Assembly: GCA_019916065.1 (NCBI GenBank)
Contig: CM034242.1
Coordinates: 9,244,879-9,308,878 of the forward strand
Direction: 5' to 3'
Origin: Vitellaria paradoxa
Lineage: Eukaryota; Streptophyta; Magnoliopsida; Ericales; Sapotaceae
Length of the DNA: 64,000 nucleotides
Shown here one piece after another: positions 11,409 to 21,970 of this stretch. The notes beneath the pieces are model-generated. The model was not told the origin of the DNA. It did no database searches and was given only the letters and a program-made list of their open reading frames with translations. Made by a program: the position numbers and the translations under genes. How positions within the stretch are numbered: position 1 is the stretch's first letter; the number at the start of each line of letters is the position of its first letter.

Positions 11409-13299
11409 ATGGATTATTTTTCTTATAATTTTAGTTCACCAGACACCATTCACCCACTCATTAGTTATTTAGGCAGCATTTAAGGAATTGAATTTTGCCT
11501 AGAAACTTTTTCTATGCTACCTAAATTTTATGGACTTCAACATGAGGACCCTAGAGTTCATTTAGAACGTTTTGAGTCAGTTTGTTTCTATTGCATGAGT
11601 GGTTACATAGATAACACACTTAAGTATAATTTTTTCCCATTATCATTATGTGGAGTAGCCGATGATTGGTGTCGTGACACTACTTGATCCATTAATATTT
11701 GGGAAGAGTTACAAAATGATTTTATTGCAAATTTTCTCCCCAATTTTCAAAACTTCACTTTCCGCTTTCAAATTAGAAATTTTTGTTTTAAGAAGGGTGA
11801 AGTATTTTTTAAATGCTGGGAGAGATTTAAAAACCTTTTAGAAACTTTCCCAAATCATGGACTAGATTTAGGGTACATTCTAGGAATATTCTATAAAGCT
11901 CTACCTTGTGAGTTACACCGAGGATTTGATAAAAACTTGGGTAGGGAATTTCTTGACCTTACCCCAGAAGAAGCGTGGTCATTTTTTGAATTTTTCTATG
12001 AACACACCAAGCCACGAGAAAAACTTGAACCTAGTTTTGAACCTCATTCACTTGAAAGCCACATTGACCCTTTCCCACGTCCCCTTACTTCACTTGATTC
12101 TCATGCTCGATCCTTAGAAAATAGAGTAGGTGTGGAGTCCGATTATTTGGATATTACATGTCCCAACCCCACTCTACTCACCAAGGGCCAGTATAAGGAA
12201 CCCCTAGATCATTGGCTTACTGAATCTAGCAATACACAAGTTGAGTCACTCTGCGAGCAAACTCAATATAGGGAAGAAGTTAACTTAAAATTCGATTTTA
12301 GTACACATGAGACTTCTACACACACTGACTCTACATTAGATGATACATTGTTTGAGTCCACAATATGTCCTTATATTCGTCCACGCACTGAAGCTGAAAT
12401 AGCTAAATCTAGGGCCTTTTTGTTACGTGCACGAGAAAATTCTAATTCAAAAACCTTAGACTTTGAGTGGAGCGATTGTTCAGATAATGGGTGTGATAAT
12501 GAAGGGAATGAGTCCTTTGACTCATGCCCAGTAGACTCTAACATGCACAAGACTTTATCTGTTGAGAGTTTAGAGGACATGCCAACCAACACCACCACAG
12601 AGCTTGAAGCTCATCCCACTCTAACAACACAAGTGAGCTTGGAGAAGTCCTAATACTCATTATGAGAGCTTTGATGCTATAGGTTCAGGGAAGCACATTG
12701 TTGAGCCAGTCAATTTAGCTTCATCATGTTCTACCACACCACTCACTAAGACCACTTTTGATATATCTTTTCCTACTGGGGCTAGTACACTTGATGACTT
12801 ACCTATTGAGACCCCTATATTTGAGTGGCAGTATGATTCTAATTATGGTTGGGTTCCTACTTTAATCCCACAGGATATTCATGACAGTGAATTTTCTTTA
12901 TCATCTTTTGAGAGTTCAACAAATAGGCTTGAGAGTGAGAGTGGTGCACACCTCTCTTCTTTTGCTGTCACCTCAACTAGGAATCTTACTGAGGGAACTG
13001 AACATGTTTTGACTAAGATTGACCACACATTTAGGGAAATGGTGTCGACCAAAGAGATAGTTTGCATTGACTTCTTAGGTGTCGAGGGGATACTAGAAAA
13101 TACATAACCACATTCTATGTTCACATATGCATATAACCTTGGGCCATATTTGAGATTCAAGGATCCCCACAAAGCCATGCATTCGCCAATGTTCTCTGCA
13201 CTAGGAGCACACTCATTTTTGGTACCTCCTGGACTCCAGGATAATATTTCATTCCTAAAACCATTTGGTGAGATTTGGGAGAGATTAGGAGTTAGATAG
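11409..13299 (+). pseudogene. Gag-like protein of the gag-only Athila derivative (element A), broken
   Basis: Starting at the ATG at 11409, the frame encodes a retrotransposon gag domain (FYGLQHEDPRVHLERF near residue 40, a WCRD motif near 90, FKCWERFKNLLETFPNHGLD near 140-160, then FLDLTPEEAWSFFE). A long acidic, Ser/Thr-rich region (DFEWSDCSDNG and similar) and a conserved tail (ALGAHSFLVPPG, then FLKPFGE.WERLG) follow. No zinc knuckle and no protease are seen. It is broken by in-frame stops at 11481 (TAA), 11685 (TGA) and 13105 (TAA), and by a one-base insertion just before 12653. Comparison with B shows the frame originally ran to about 13299, roughly 630 residues. The gag call is from motif similarity to element C. 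The acidic tail has no function I can name. Confidence 0.75.
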
Positions 13300-15488
13300 T
13301 ATATTTTTGCATTAACCCTTGTATATTAGTAGATTAGATTTGTCTTTCTTTATTTTTGATTTATTGTTAGTTTAACTTTTCTTTCATTTTATTTTTATTT
13401 TGTCTTTCTACTAACTCTTTTCTTCTTGTTTTATTTTTCTTTTATTTTTATCTTCTTTTAATTCTAACATATTTCTTGTATAGTTCTTTTGTTTTTCTTC
13501 AAATAAGGAAGCTCTTGAGGTAATATCCTTCCTCTCTCTTTTATTTAGTTTTGCACTTTCAATTGGTACTTCACATATATAATTGTTGTTGTTGGGAGTG
13601 CTGTAGAATCTAAGTTGGGAGGATGTATTGGGTGATGCCTTAAGTGGTTTGAATAATGGGTGCATGCTTGGTTTAATTTGTGCTTTGTTCTTATTTGTGC
13701 CGTTGTTGTTATTGTTGCATGCTCATCATTATGCTCACTATTGCACACTACAGACCCACATATGCATCATGAATCTCACATTGAGGATAATGAGAATTTT
13801 AAGTTGGGGGGTAGGGTTCGCATGATGACCTTTTGTGTCAAAATTGCAAAATTTTAAAATTTTTGAGCGTATTTAAGCATAAATACATGAATTTAGCACA
13901 TTTGTACCTACATGCCATCCCTTCTTTTTTGTTTGGTTGATTGTGGAACTGAGTGAGAAAGTGATGAGTGAGTTTTGTTCAAGCTTTAATAGGAAACTAA
14001 GCTCAAGTTGATTGTATAATGACCTTGTACATTTTTGACTATCATAGAGAAGAGTTTATATGCTTAGGAGTAGACTTTGTTTAACATTGGTTAATTGAGC
14101 ATTCTTGGACTAGGTGGAGACTTATACCCCTTAATGGTGAGATTTTGAGCCTATTATTCTTTTCTTGAGGGGTTGCACATAATCACAGCTCTTTTATTCT
14201 TCACTTTGGTTTCCAATGCACTAATTGTATCACACACACTTGCATTAGTTTCACTTGGGATATTATGAGTTGTTGCAAGCTTTGAACATGATGCTAGGCC
14301 ATCTTTGCTATTGTTGGGCCTCTTTATCCTTTCTTGGTTATGAATTATCCTAGGAACCAACTTGAAACCTTTTAAATAAAGTGTGTGACATATTTATATA
14401 TATATTTTTCTTGGTTCTTACCTCATATATTATCCCTTAGCCTCATTCACACACTTTTAGCCTTACCCTCACATGTCTTGGGTTGTGAAAGTGCCTTAAT
14501 GTCAATGATGTGAATGGGGATTGGGAATGAAAATTTTTAAGAGCACATTGAGAGGAAATATTGGGTGGAGAATCTAGTTGATGTATTTTCATTATTTCAA
14601 AAAAAAAAAAGAAAAAAAAAGAAAAAAGAAAAGAAAAAAAGAAAAAAAGAGAAAAAGAAAAAAAATAGAGAAAAAAAAGGTTTTTCATTTCTTTTTGCTT
14701 GGGTAGTTCGGGACTTGTGCATTGTATTATAATTATTGAGAATGTCCCATGAGTAGTTCGTAAGTTTGTGAATAAGCTTCTTGTTGGGATCCTTGTTGGG
14801 TTTGGAAAGGAAATGGGTATTATGGGATTTGTGTGCACTTACTATCTTTATCCGAAGACATGTGCTTTGATTTTCATATCCTCGGTTGTTAACCATTACC
14901 CTTGGCCAAGTTACGACCAAAACAAAGACCTAGTGGATTCCAAGCAAGCAACTCCTATATTGTGCATGTAGTGGTCTTATGTAGGTTGTGTGGTGTGATC
15001 TCTTACACTTGCATTGGAACATGGTTATGAGCTGTCCACTTTGAATTTCATTTCAGTTCACTCACTTATTTTTTGGGTTATGTGCAACTAGGATAGCATC
15101 ATATGCTAATAGGTATGTGTGAACCCTTGATGAGTGAATTCCTTTCTATGAGTGGTACCCTGTGAGCATTTGAAGTCAAAGCCTAGTTCCGTTTATGCTC
15201 TTGCAACCTTGTTGTAAAAATGAAACAATTTTGCACACATGCTCTTTCTACTTTGATAGTCCATGCATTAGTGCTTAGCACTTGGGAATTACACATGATA
15301 TTTAGGTTTTGTGACTTGTTGGGCTTGAGCTTGATTCATTTTTTTATCTAGATTACTTTTTGACACTTTGAGACCATGCCATAGATGTTTGTGGGTAGCA
15401 TCACTGCAAACCCTCACGAGACCTTAGTCGTCCACTAAGGGGAACCTAGGGGTTTAAAGGGCTTACTACACGTAGCTAAATGTAGCCG
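13300..15488 (+). other. Element A 3' untranslated region
   Basis: Non-coding sequence shared in order with B (inverted, 19895-21970) and more distantly with C (62074-63516). Landmarks are the box at 13777-13815, an A/G-rich tract at 14599-14680, a GGCCAAGTTACGACCAAAACA box near 14903 and a CAAACCCTCACGAGAC box near 15408. Short ORFs here, including those over the purine tract, are low-complexity and not genes. Confidence 0.7.
13777..13815 (+). other. Conserved 3' box of element A (ACATTGAGGATAATG...AAGTTGGGGGG)
   Basis: This box lies about 480 bases after the gag-like ORF. The G-run half is found inverted in B (21481-21501), and both halves in C (61996-62031). A similar ACATTG..GACAATG..TTTGGGGG signature is familiar from the 3' regions of Athila/Tat elements. 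The purine-rich half could be a secondary plus-strand priming tract. That role is inference. Confidence 0.55.
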
Positions 15489-15567
15489 TGTTTCCAACGA
15501 AAAGAGAAATAGGATCATAGTTGCATTTCATTTTAATAAAGGGCATTGCTAGGGACTAGCAACACTC
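15489..15567 (+). repeat. Element A 3' LTR, first 79 bases only
   Basis: TGTTTCCAACGAAAAGAGAA starts at 15489, matching the 3' LTR start of C at 63517 and, more distantly, of B. Similarity stops just after GACTAGCAAC (15563), where sequence of element D resumes. Confidence 0.8.
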
Positions 15568-17322
15568 AGAGATGATGCCATTTTGTCACTTGACATAAAT
15601 AAAGAACATTGCTTGGCAAGTTCAGAAATCCGATCAGAATGCTCGGGATTTTAAAAAATGAAGTGCTTTGTTTTCGGCATATAAAGATGAGCTGGCACCT
15701 GACAATGACACAGTGACTTAGGCAATATAACAATCATAAAAGAAAAATATTTAGGATAAGGAGGTATAATCCATTGCAATGCCCATCAAGTCATAGTGAC
15801 GTCGGGTTGCTCGGCTACAAATGTGCTTAGAATCGTATGAGTGTTGTGCCGCCCTTGCTTGAGATTGATGAACAATATACTTGGCAGGAGAGTCGGGTGG
15901 AGTCAACAAGTTGCACGGCTAATCGGACCTCACATGTTACTCGGGAAAGAAGTCGCCTTAGTCGACAAGCTCCCTGTTCGGGAACCATATAAAATATAAT
16001 ATGCTCAGGCAGAACAACAGACTATGTTCAACATATATAATATACTCGGCCAAAGGCTTATGTTCGGCATCATCAAATGGTTTTGGTGGAGTTGTTCAGT
16101 CATCAAATTTGCACGGACGTTAGTCGGCTGATAAAGCAGAAGAGGCGCTAGAAAGCTTGTTGCTTGCTTGCCACATATAAAACGGCATTGCTGCTCGGGT
16201 TGGTTACTCGGACAAGAGGCTGGTTACTCATGCAAAATTTGAACAATAGGTAGCTGGGATGCCGCTTGGACAGAACACAATCTGGTCTGACAGCTATACT
16301 CAATAGTATATTCCCACTCTTATCCGTTACGCTTCGATCAGAAGAATTGCCCGTCCCAAAAAGTTCCAACCATAACTCGCAAGTTGCAACATGAACTCAA
16401 CCAAACTATGTCCACCGTTCATGTATTGGTTAGGAATAACTTCACAAACAAGATATATATATATATATAGTTTTGCTTAATCATGTGACCTAAAGTACAT
16501 ACTCATCTTTCCAAATGCCAGTGCATGCATTACACATTTTAAAATATGCTTAGCTATTTGAAGTCATGAGTAGGAGTTTTATTACTTTAAAACTATGTAA
16601 TTGAAACTTGTTCTCAGATATTTTGAAAACGTTCGGCAATTCCGCAACTCAAAACATATGCCAAGAACTATGTTCAAGAATGTGGACTCATGTGCATCAT
16701 CGTGAATTGATCTATACTGACACATACTAAATTATCAACGCTCAAGCTATGTTTGACTCTAACACCAGTCATGTGTACTATGCTCGGCAATTAGAAATAT
16801 CGTTCCGCGTAAACCTTTCACTATTTACTTGGCCAAAGACCAATTTATTTGTGACCTAGCGTATTCATCAATATAAAATGACTATATTACAAAGCTCGAG
16901 ATTTATAAATAGTTATAGATATCACCTGATGGAATGCAACTCTAGGAAGAGTACTATTCGGACAGATTACTTGGGCGAGTCCAATGTATTAAAGTTATTC
17001 GATGAGTCGGTTTGAACTGGCCGAGCAACAACGAATGAATGCATAGAGATATATTTATATATTTATTTATCTCAGCCAAAGATATACTAGTGCTTGGGCA
17101 ATATTCGATCTCAAGATTTACACAGAGAGCTCCATAGCAAACGCGGCCATCAATCTACCATATCTGGGTGAAAATGCTGTAGTACTCATTTTTGCATTTC
17201 GATTGCTGTAGCTAGACGGATTACCCCCATCATGACGTGAAACTCCCTAATGTCAACATTTTCTGTAAACTTAGATAACTTGACACCCAGTAGCAGAACT
17301 TGTAGATGGGGAATCAACTCGA
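15568..17322 (-). other. Element D internal region, 5' part, non-coding
   Basis: This is the D sequence directly downstream (minus strand) of its primer site. It shares the CTCGG/TTCGGC word family with 7870-9010. No gag-like frame is visible; the longest minus frame is 73 codons with no recognisable motif. A short TA microsatellite lies near 16451. Confidence 0.6.
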
Positions 17323-17340
17323 GCCCCACGGTGGGCGCCA
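17323..17340 (-). other. Primer binding site of element D
   Basis: Read on the minus strand, TGGCGCCCACCGTGGGGC begins two bases after the end of the 5' LTR. The TGGCGCC start and G-rich tail fit primer sites of plant Ty3/gypsy elements. The tRNA cannot be named with certainty. Confidence 0.7.
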
Positions 17341-17342
17341 AA

Positions 17343-17900
17343 TGTTCGGCAATAAATTTTACCCTCTTCTCCGTACACCCATTCTTTCCCTCGTTCATTG
17401 AGATCCCCTATTGGCAGCTTGTAAGCAAGAGAATAGTAAAATAAAGCGGTCGGAGTTGGTTCCCGACCAAGGACACTCCGATGCTTAAGTCAGTAACTCA
17501 TATATGTAATAAGCTCACGTAAATCAATAGAGATAGAGAGAGAGAAGAGGATCAAAGAAAAAGGAGCTGAAAAAAAAAACCCCTGCCTTGTTTTCATTTT
17601 TGGTCTTTATAGATGGAGTGTGTAACATACTTTTGCTGATTTGACTGTTACTTTATTTTGATATGACTTAAAGTAGAGGTAAGTGGCTAACATTAAATGC
17701 CAGATGATGTAAGCTTTGGGAGTCGTTCTCTGTAGATCTTTTCTCTTATTGCACTTGAGTGTAGTATGTAAAGTAATTATACAACGTAACTAGCAAACTA
17801 TCTAGTCTCAATTTAACTGGAATATACCCTCTGGTCCTGGGTGCAATTTATGGTCGGCAGACCACTCTTGTGGTCAGGCAAGATATTTTTATGCCACGCA
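17343..17900 (-). repeat. Element D LTR, right copy (5' LTR in element orientation)
   Basis: This 558-bp partner of 5337-5943 has the same termini and minus-strand TATA-like box near 17606. Most differences from the left copy are transitions, as expected for methylated repeats. Confidence 0.88.
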
Positions 17901-17901
17901 C

Positions 17902-17932
<31 letters not shown>

Positions 17933-17952
17933 ATGTATGTATGTATGTATGT
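17901..17952. repeat. (TA)n then (GTAT)n microsatellite
   Basis: An uninterrupted TA run is followed by four or five ATGT units, immediately right of element D. The short ORFs crossing it are artefacts of the repeat. Confidence 0.9.
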
Positions 17953-18210
17953 TAACAAACAGGAAACAAGACAAAGTAATGCATCTGGTCATCAAAGAGG
18001 TATCCTGTCACACTTTTTCTTTGTCTTTTATTTGTTTCTTCTTTCTCTTTTTAAAATTCTTTTAAACCAATTAACCAATGCATGAATACACTCGATGAAT
18101 CAATCCATTATTATTTATATAATTTTTATATAATATTAATTGTACTTTATTGTCTTTGTGATTTAAATAAAAAATATATAATCACATTTAATTTAAAAAT
18201 CAACGCATAA

Positions 18211-19894
18211 TGACCGCTTCTAATTAGTGTGTCTAAATAACCCCCGAGTGCAAGGGTGTGCAGTGTAGCTTTAAACTCGGCAAGTTCGAGGTCGAATCCA
18301 CAGGGAACCTTATGTTATTTTTTTCTAAGTTATTTCGGTTTAATTATTTTACTATTTTAATTTATTAAACGAAAATATTAAAGGTTTGATTTTGTTTTGA
18401 AAGATTGTTTACAAAATAAAATAAGGCTAATAAACTAAACATAACAACTCAATAAAACATAAATTTAAACTAAATAATTCAACACCAACTAATTAACTAT
18501 TGAAAACTAATAAAATACTAAAAGAAGAATTTAAATTCAGTGTCAACAAGTCTAATGAACACATATTGATTTAGCTTACAAATTAGGGCGGATCTAATTT
18601 TTAGGTTGAATAACAAAGATTACCTCGAATTGAAATCACATTTAGGATTAACAACCCGGTAAAGATTTTCAATAGAGATTGTTTAAATAAAAAGTTCCCT
18701 CAACCCAAAATCACGTTTAGGATAAATAGGTTGGTAAAGATCTTCAATAAAAATTCATTTGAAAATTAGTTTAGCTCAATTGATCCGAAATCGTGTTTAG
18801 GAAAACGGATTGGTAAGAATATTCAACAAAAACTTATTTGATTCGGATTAATTTTTATTTATTTCAAAAGTATTAGGAAAGTTTTAATCTTATAAAATTA
18901 TAAGGGATTTTAGAGAATGTGATCAATTTTATAAGTTTTCGAAAGCTTTTGTATAAATGAAAATTGAATTTGTATAAATGTATTCCACCCTAGTTTTCGA
19001 TCCGCCTATCTTTGATGAGCTAAATCAATACAAGCTCTTAATCTAATATTATAACAATCAAATAAACAAAATAATGAAAAAGTAGAGAAAGAGATACATA
19101 CTTCATAGATGAATTCTTGAAAATGAATATGCAAACTTCAATCCACAAACTTGAATGTACAGAAACTCTCTCTCTCTAAAAATCTCTATTCAGAAAATAA
19201 AACTAAAACTAAACTATATAAAAAAAAAACTTCTGTAATAAAACCTTCTCTGCCGAAATCCCCCTCCTCATTTCTCATGTCAATCTCTGTCTCTCTATAT
19301 ATAAATTACATCAGATCGATTCTCAATATGGCATTCCATGGCATTCCGTAGCATTCCCAAAAACAAAACAATTACTACCTTTTTCCATTCAAAACTGCCA
19401 TTCACGAAGCTGTGATTTTGGATCTGTATGTAGAGGTGGTCCGGACCAGGAGCGAATTGTGCTATCACCAAATAGAGACGTTGGAGCCTTGAAGAGATGG
19501 TCTAAACCAAGGGTTGGGTAGTTGGGACCACATGGGTTACGGTTGGGACCGTACCTTGGGCTACTATTTTGTCATTTTATTCAAAAACATAGTAATCCCG
19601 TTCTTCTCAAATCTTTTCTGTTTTTTTCCTCTCATTCAAACTACTGTTCCTCTTCTACTTTTTCGCTATTATCATTTTTTTCATGCATTTTCTGTATTTT
19701 CAAATATAAATAAAATTAAACTTCAAATATATATAAATAAAATAAAATTGCATGATATAAATCTAAATTATAACTAAATGACTACACTTTTCTAGTGTAA
19801 TCACACCCTCTAATTTGAGGGTTGCTAGTCCCTAGCAACGGCATTATTTAAGGTAAATGCAACTACTATCCTATCTTATTTTTCATTGAAAACA
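18211..19894 (-). repeat. Element B 3' LTR, complete
   Basis: 1,684 bp, beginning TGTTTTCAATG (19894) and ending GGTCA (18211) on the minus strand. It includes a GGTCCGGACC palindrome at 19438, further GGTY-type boxes at 19500-19555, and a three-fold repeat around a TCACGTTTAGGA box at about 18635-18850. Confidence 0.8.
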
Positions 19895-21970
19895 CGACCA
19901 CACTTAGCACGTGCAATAAGCCCTTTAAACCCCTAGGTTTCCCCTAGTGGACAAGTAAGGTCTCGTGAGGGTTTGCAGTGAATCTATCCACAAAATTCTA
20001 TGGTATGGTCGCAAAGTGTTAAAAAGTGATCAAAATAAAAAAATGAATCAAGCTCAAACCCAACAAGTCACAAAACCTAAATATTATGTGTAATTCCCAA
20101 GTGATAAACATAAATGCATAGACTATCAAAATGGAAAGAGCATGTGTGTAAAATTGTTTTATTCATTCAACAAGGTTGCAAGAGCATAAACAGAACTAGG
20201 TTTTGACTTCAAATACTCATAAGGTCGTAGAAAGGAATTCACTCATCAAGGGTTCACACATACCTATTAGCATATAATGCTATCCTAGTTGCACATAACC
20301 CCACAAATAAGTGAGTGAACTGAAATGAATTCAAAGTGGACAGCTCATAACCGTGCTCCAATGCATGTGTAAGAGATTGCACCACACAACCTACATAAGA
20401 CCACTACATGCACAATACAAGAGTTGCCTTCTTAGAATCCACTAGATCTTTGTTTTGGTTATAACTTGGCCAAGGGTAATGGTTAATAATGGAGGATATG
20501 AAAATCAAAGCACATTGTCTGGGGATAAAGATAATCAAGTGCACACAAGTCCCAAACTAACCATTTCCTTTCCAACCACAATAAGAATCCCAAACAAGAA
20601 GCTTATACACAATAAATACTACCCTTGGGACAATTGAAAATATTACAAATAATGTACAAGTCCCATAATTTCATAAACAAAAGAAATGAATTTTTATCTC
20701 TTTTTTTTCTTTTTTTCTTTTTTTTTTTGAAATAATGAAATAAACATAAACTGAATTCTCCACCTAACATACTCTCAGAAGTTTCCATTCCTAACTCCCA
20801 TTCACATCATTGACATTAAGGTACTTTTACAACCCGATACATGTGAGGGTAATGCTTAAAGTGTGTGAATAAGGTTAAGGGGTAATATATGAGGTAGGAA
20901 CCAAAGAAAAAGAGATATATATATATATATATATATCACACACTTTATTAAAAAGGCTTCAAGTTGGTTCCTAGGGCAATTTCATATCAAGGAATGATAA
21001 ATAGGCCCAAAAGTAGCAAAGATAGCCTGGCATCATGTTCAAAGCTTGCAACAACTCATAATGTGACAAATGAAACTCATGTGAGTGTGTGTGATGCAAT
21101 TGGTGCATTGAAAACCAAAGTGAAGAACAAAAGAGCTATGATTATGTGCAACTCCTCAAGAAAATGATAATAGGCTCAAAAGCTCACCATTAAGGGTATA
21201 AGTCTCCACCTAGTCCAAGAATGCTCAATTAACCAATGTTAAACAAAATCCAATCCTAAGCACATAAACTCTTCTTTATGATAGTAAAAACTGCACAAGG
21301 TCATAACACACTCAATTTGAACAGAGTTTCCTATTAAAGCTTAAACAAAACTCAATTCCACAATCAACCAAAGCAAAAAGGGCTAACATGTAGGTACAAA
21401 TGTGCTAAATTCATGTATTCAAGCTTGAGGATGCTCAAAAATTTTTAAATTTTACAATTTTGGCACAAAAGGTCATCATGCGAACCCTACCCCCAACTTA
21501 AATTATGTGGGTCCGTAGTGCGCAATAGTGAGCATGATGATGAGTATGAAACAATAACCACAAAAGGCATAAGTAAGAACAAAGCACAAAATAAACCAAT
21601 CATGCACCCATTATTCAAGCCATTTAAGGCATCACCCAATACATCCCCCCAACTTAGATTCTATAGCACTCCCAATAACAACAATTATATATGTAAAGTA
21701 TCCATTAGAAGTGCAAAACTAAATAAAAGGGAGAGGAAGGATATTACCTCAAGAGCTTCCTTATTTGAAGAAAATAAGAGAACATGAGCACTTTATTCCT
21801 TTGAATTAAATTTTACTAACAGAAAAATAAAACTTCTATGAGAGAAAATGTTAGACAAGCAAATAAAAGTAAACTAAAAGAAAAATAACATTTAATCTAG
21901 GTAGAAAGAAAACAAAAATAAATAAATAAAATCTAATCTACTAATATACAAAGTTTAATGCAAAAATATA
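19895..21970 (-). other. Element B 3' untranslated region
   Basis: Inverted counterpart of 13300-15488, with the same box order including the CT-rich tract (20701-20730, A/G-rich on the element strand), a TA microsatellite (20915-20938) and the G-run box at 21481-21501. No coding sequence is recognisable. Confidence 0.7.

Larger units (their letters stand above)
9564..15567 (+). mobile_element. LTR retrotransposon A: Athila-type, gag-only, nested in D, with split LTR
   Basis: From the left: most of an LTR (9564-11308) ending in GGTCA, a primer site TGGCGCCGTTGCCGGGGA, a gag-like ORF (11409-13299), a long 3' untranslated region, and the first 79 bases of a second LTR (15489-15567). The primer site is the tRNA-Asp type known from Athila elements. 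There is no protease, RT or integrase, and the space between gag and the 3' end is too small to have lost them recently. Element B is a second member of the same design. The two partial LTRs together make about one LTR (see findings). Flanking DNA on both sides is element D. Confidence 0.8.
5337..17900 (-). mobile_element. LTR retrotransposon D: non-autonomous, minus orientation, interrupted by element A
   Basis: Two direct LTRs (5337-5943 and 17343-17900) enclose this element. Both begin TGTTCGGCA and end in GCCAC(A/G)CA. The bases next to the right-hand LTR, read on the minus strand, are TTTGGCGCCCACCGTGGGGC, a primer-binding-site-like sequence. A purine tract (AGAGTGGGGGCATAA, minus strand) abuts the left-hand LTR. 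These set the orientation as minus. Flanking 5-mers are CTACA and CTATA, a target duplication with one change. The LTRs differ at about 37 of 555 aligned positions by eye, so this is an old insertion. No gag or pol is recognisable in the 5.4 kb or so of its own internal sequence, so it fits a large non-autonomous (LARD-like) Ty3/gypsy derivative. Element A is nested at 9564-15567. Confidence 0.85.

Noticed and set aside
13628..13857. Two overlapping 65-codon ORFs with hydrophobic runs
   Set aside because: They lie in the 3' untranslated region and run into the shared 3' box. Neither is conserved in B or C.
14443..14920. Minus-strand ORFs of 107-131 codons rich in Phe/Ser/Lys
   Set aside because: They cross the A/G-rich tract in the 3' untranslated region of element A. 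The composition is low-complexity and the frames are not kept in B.
18240..18310. Possible tRNA gene suggested by GGTCGAATCC-like words
   Set aside because: The stretch is the conserved end of the B LTR (inverted). There is no cloverleaf, and the same words occur at 11215-11300 and 52650-52740 in the other LTRs.
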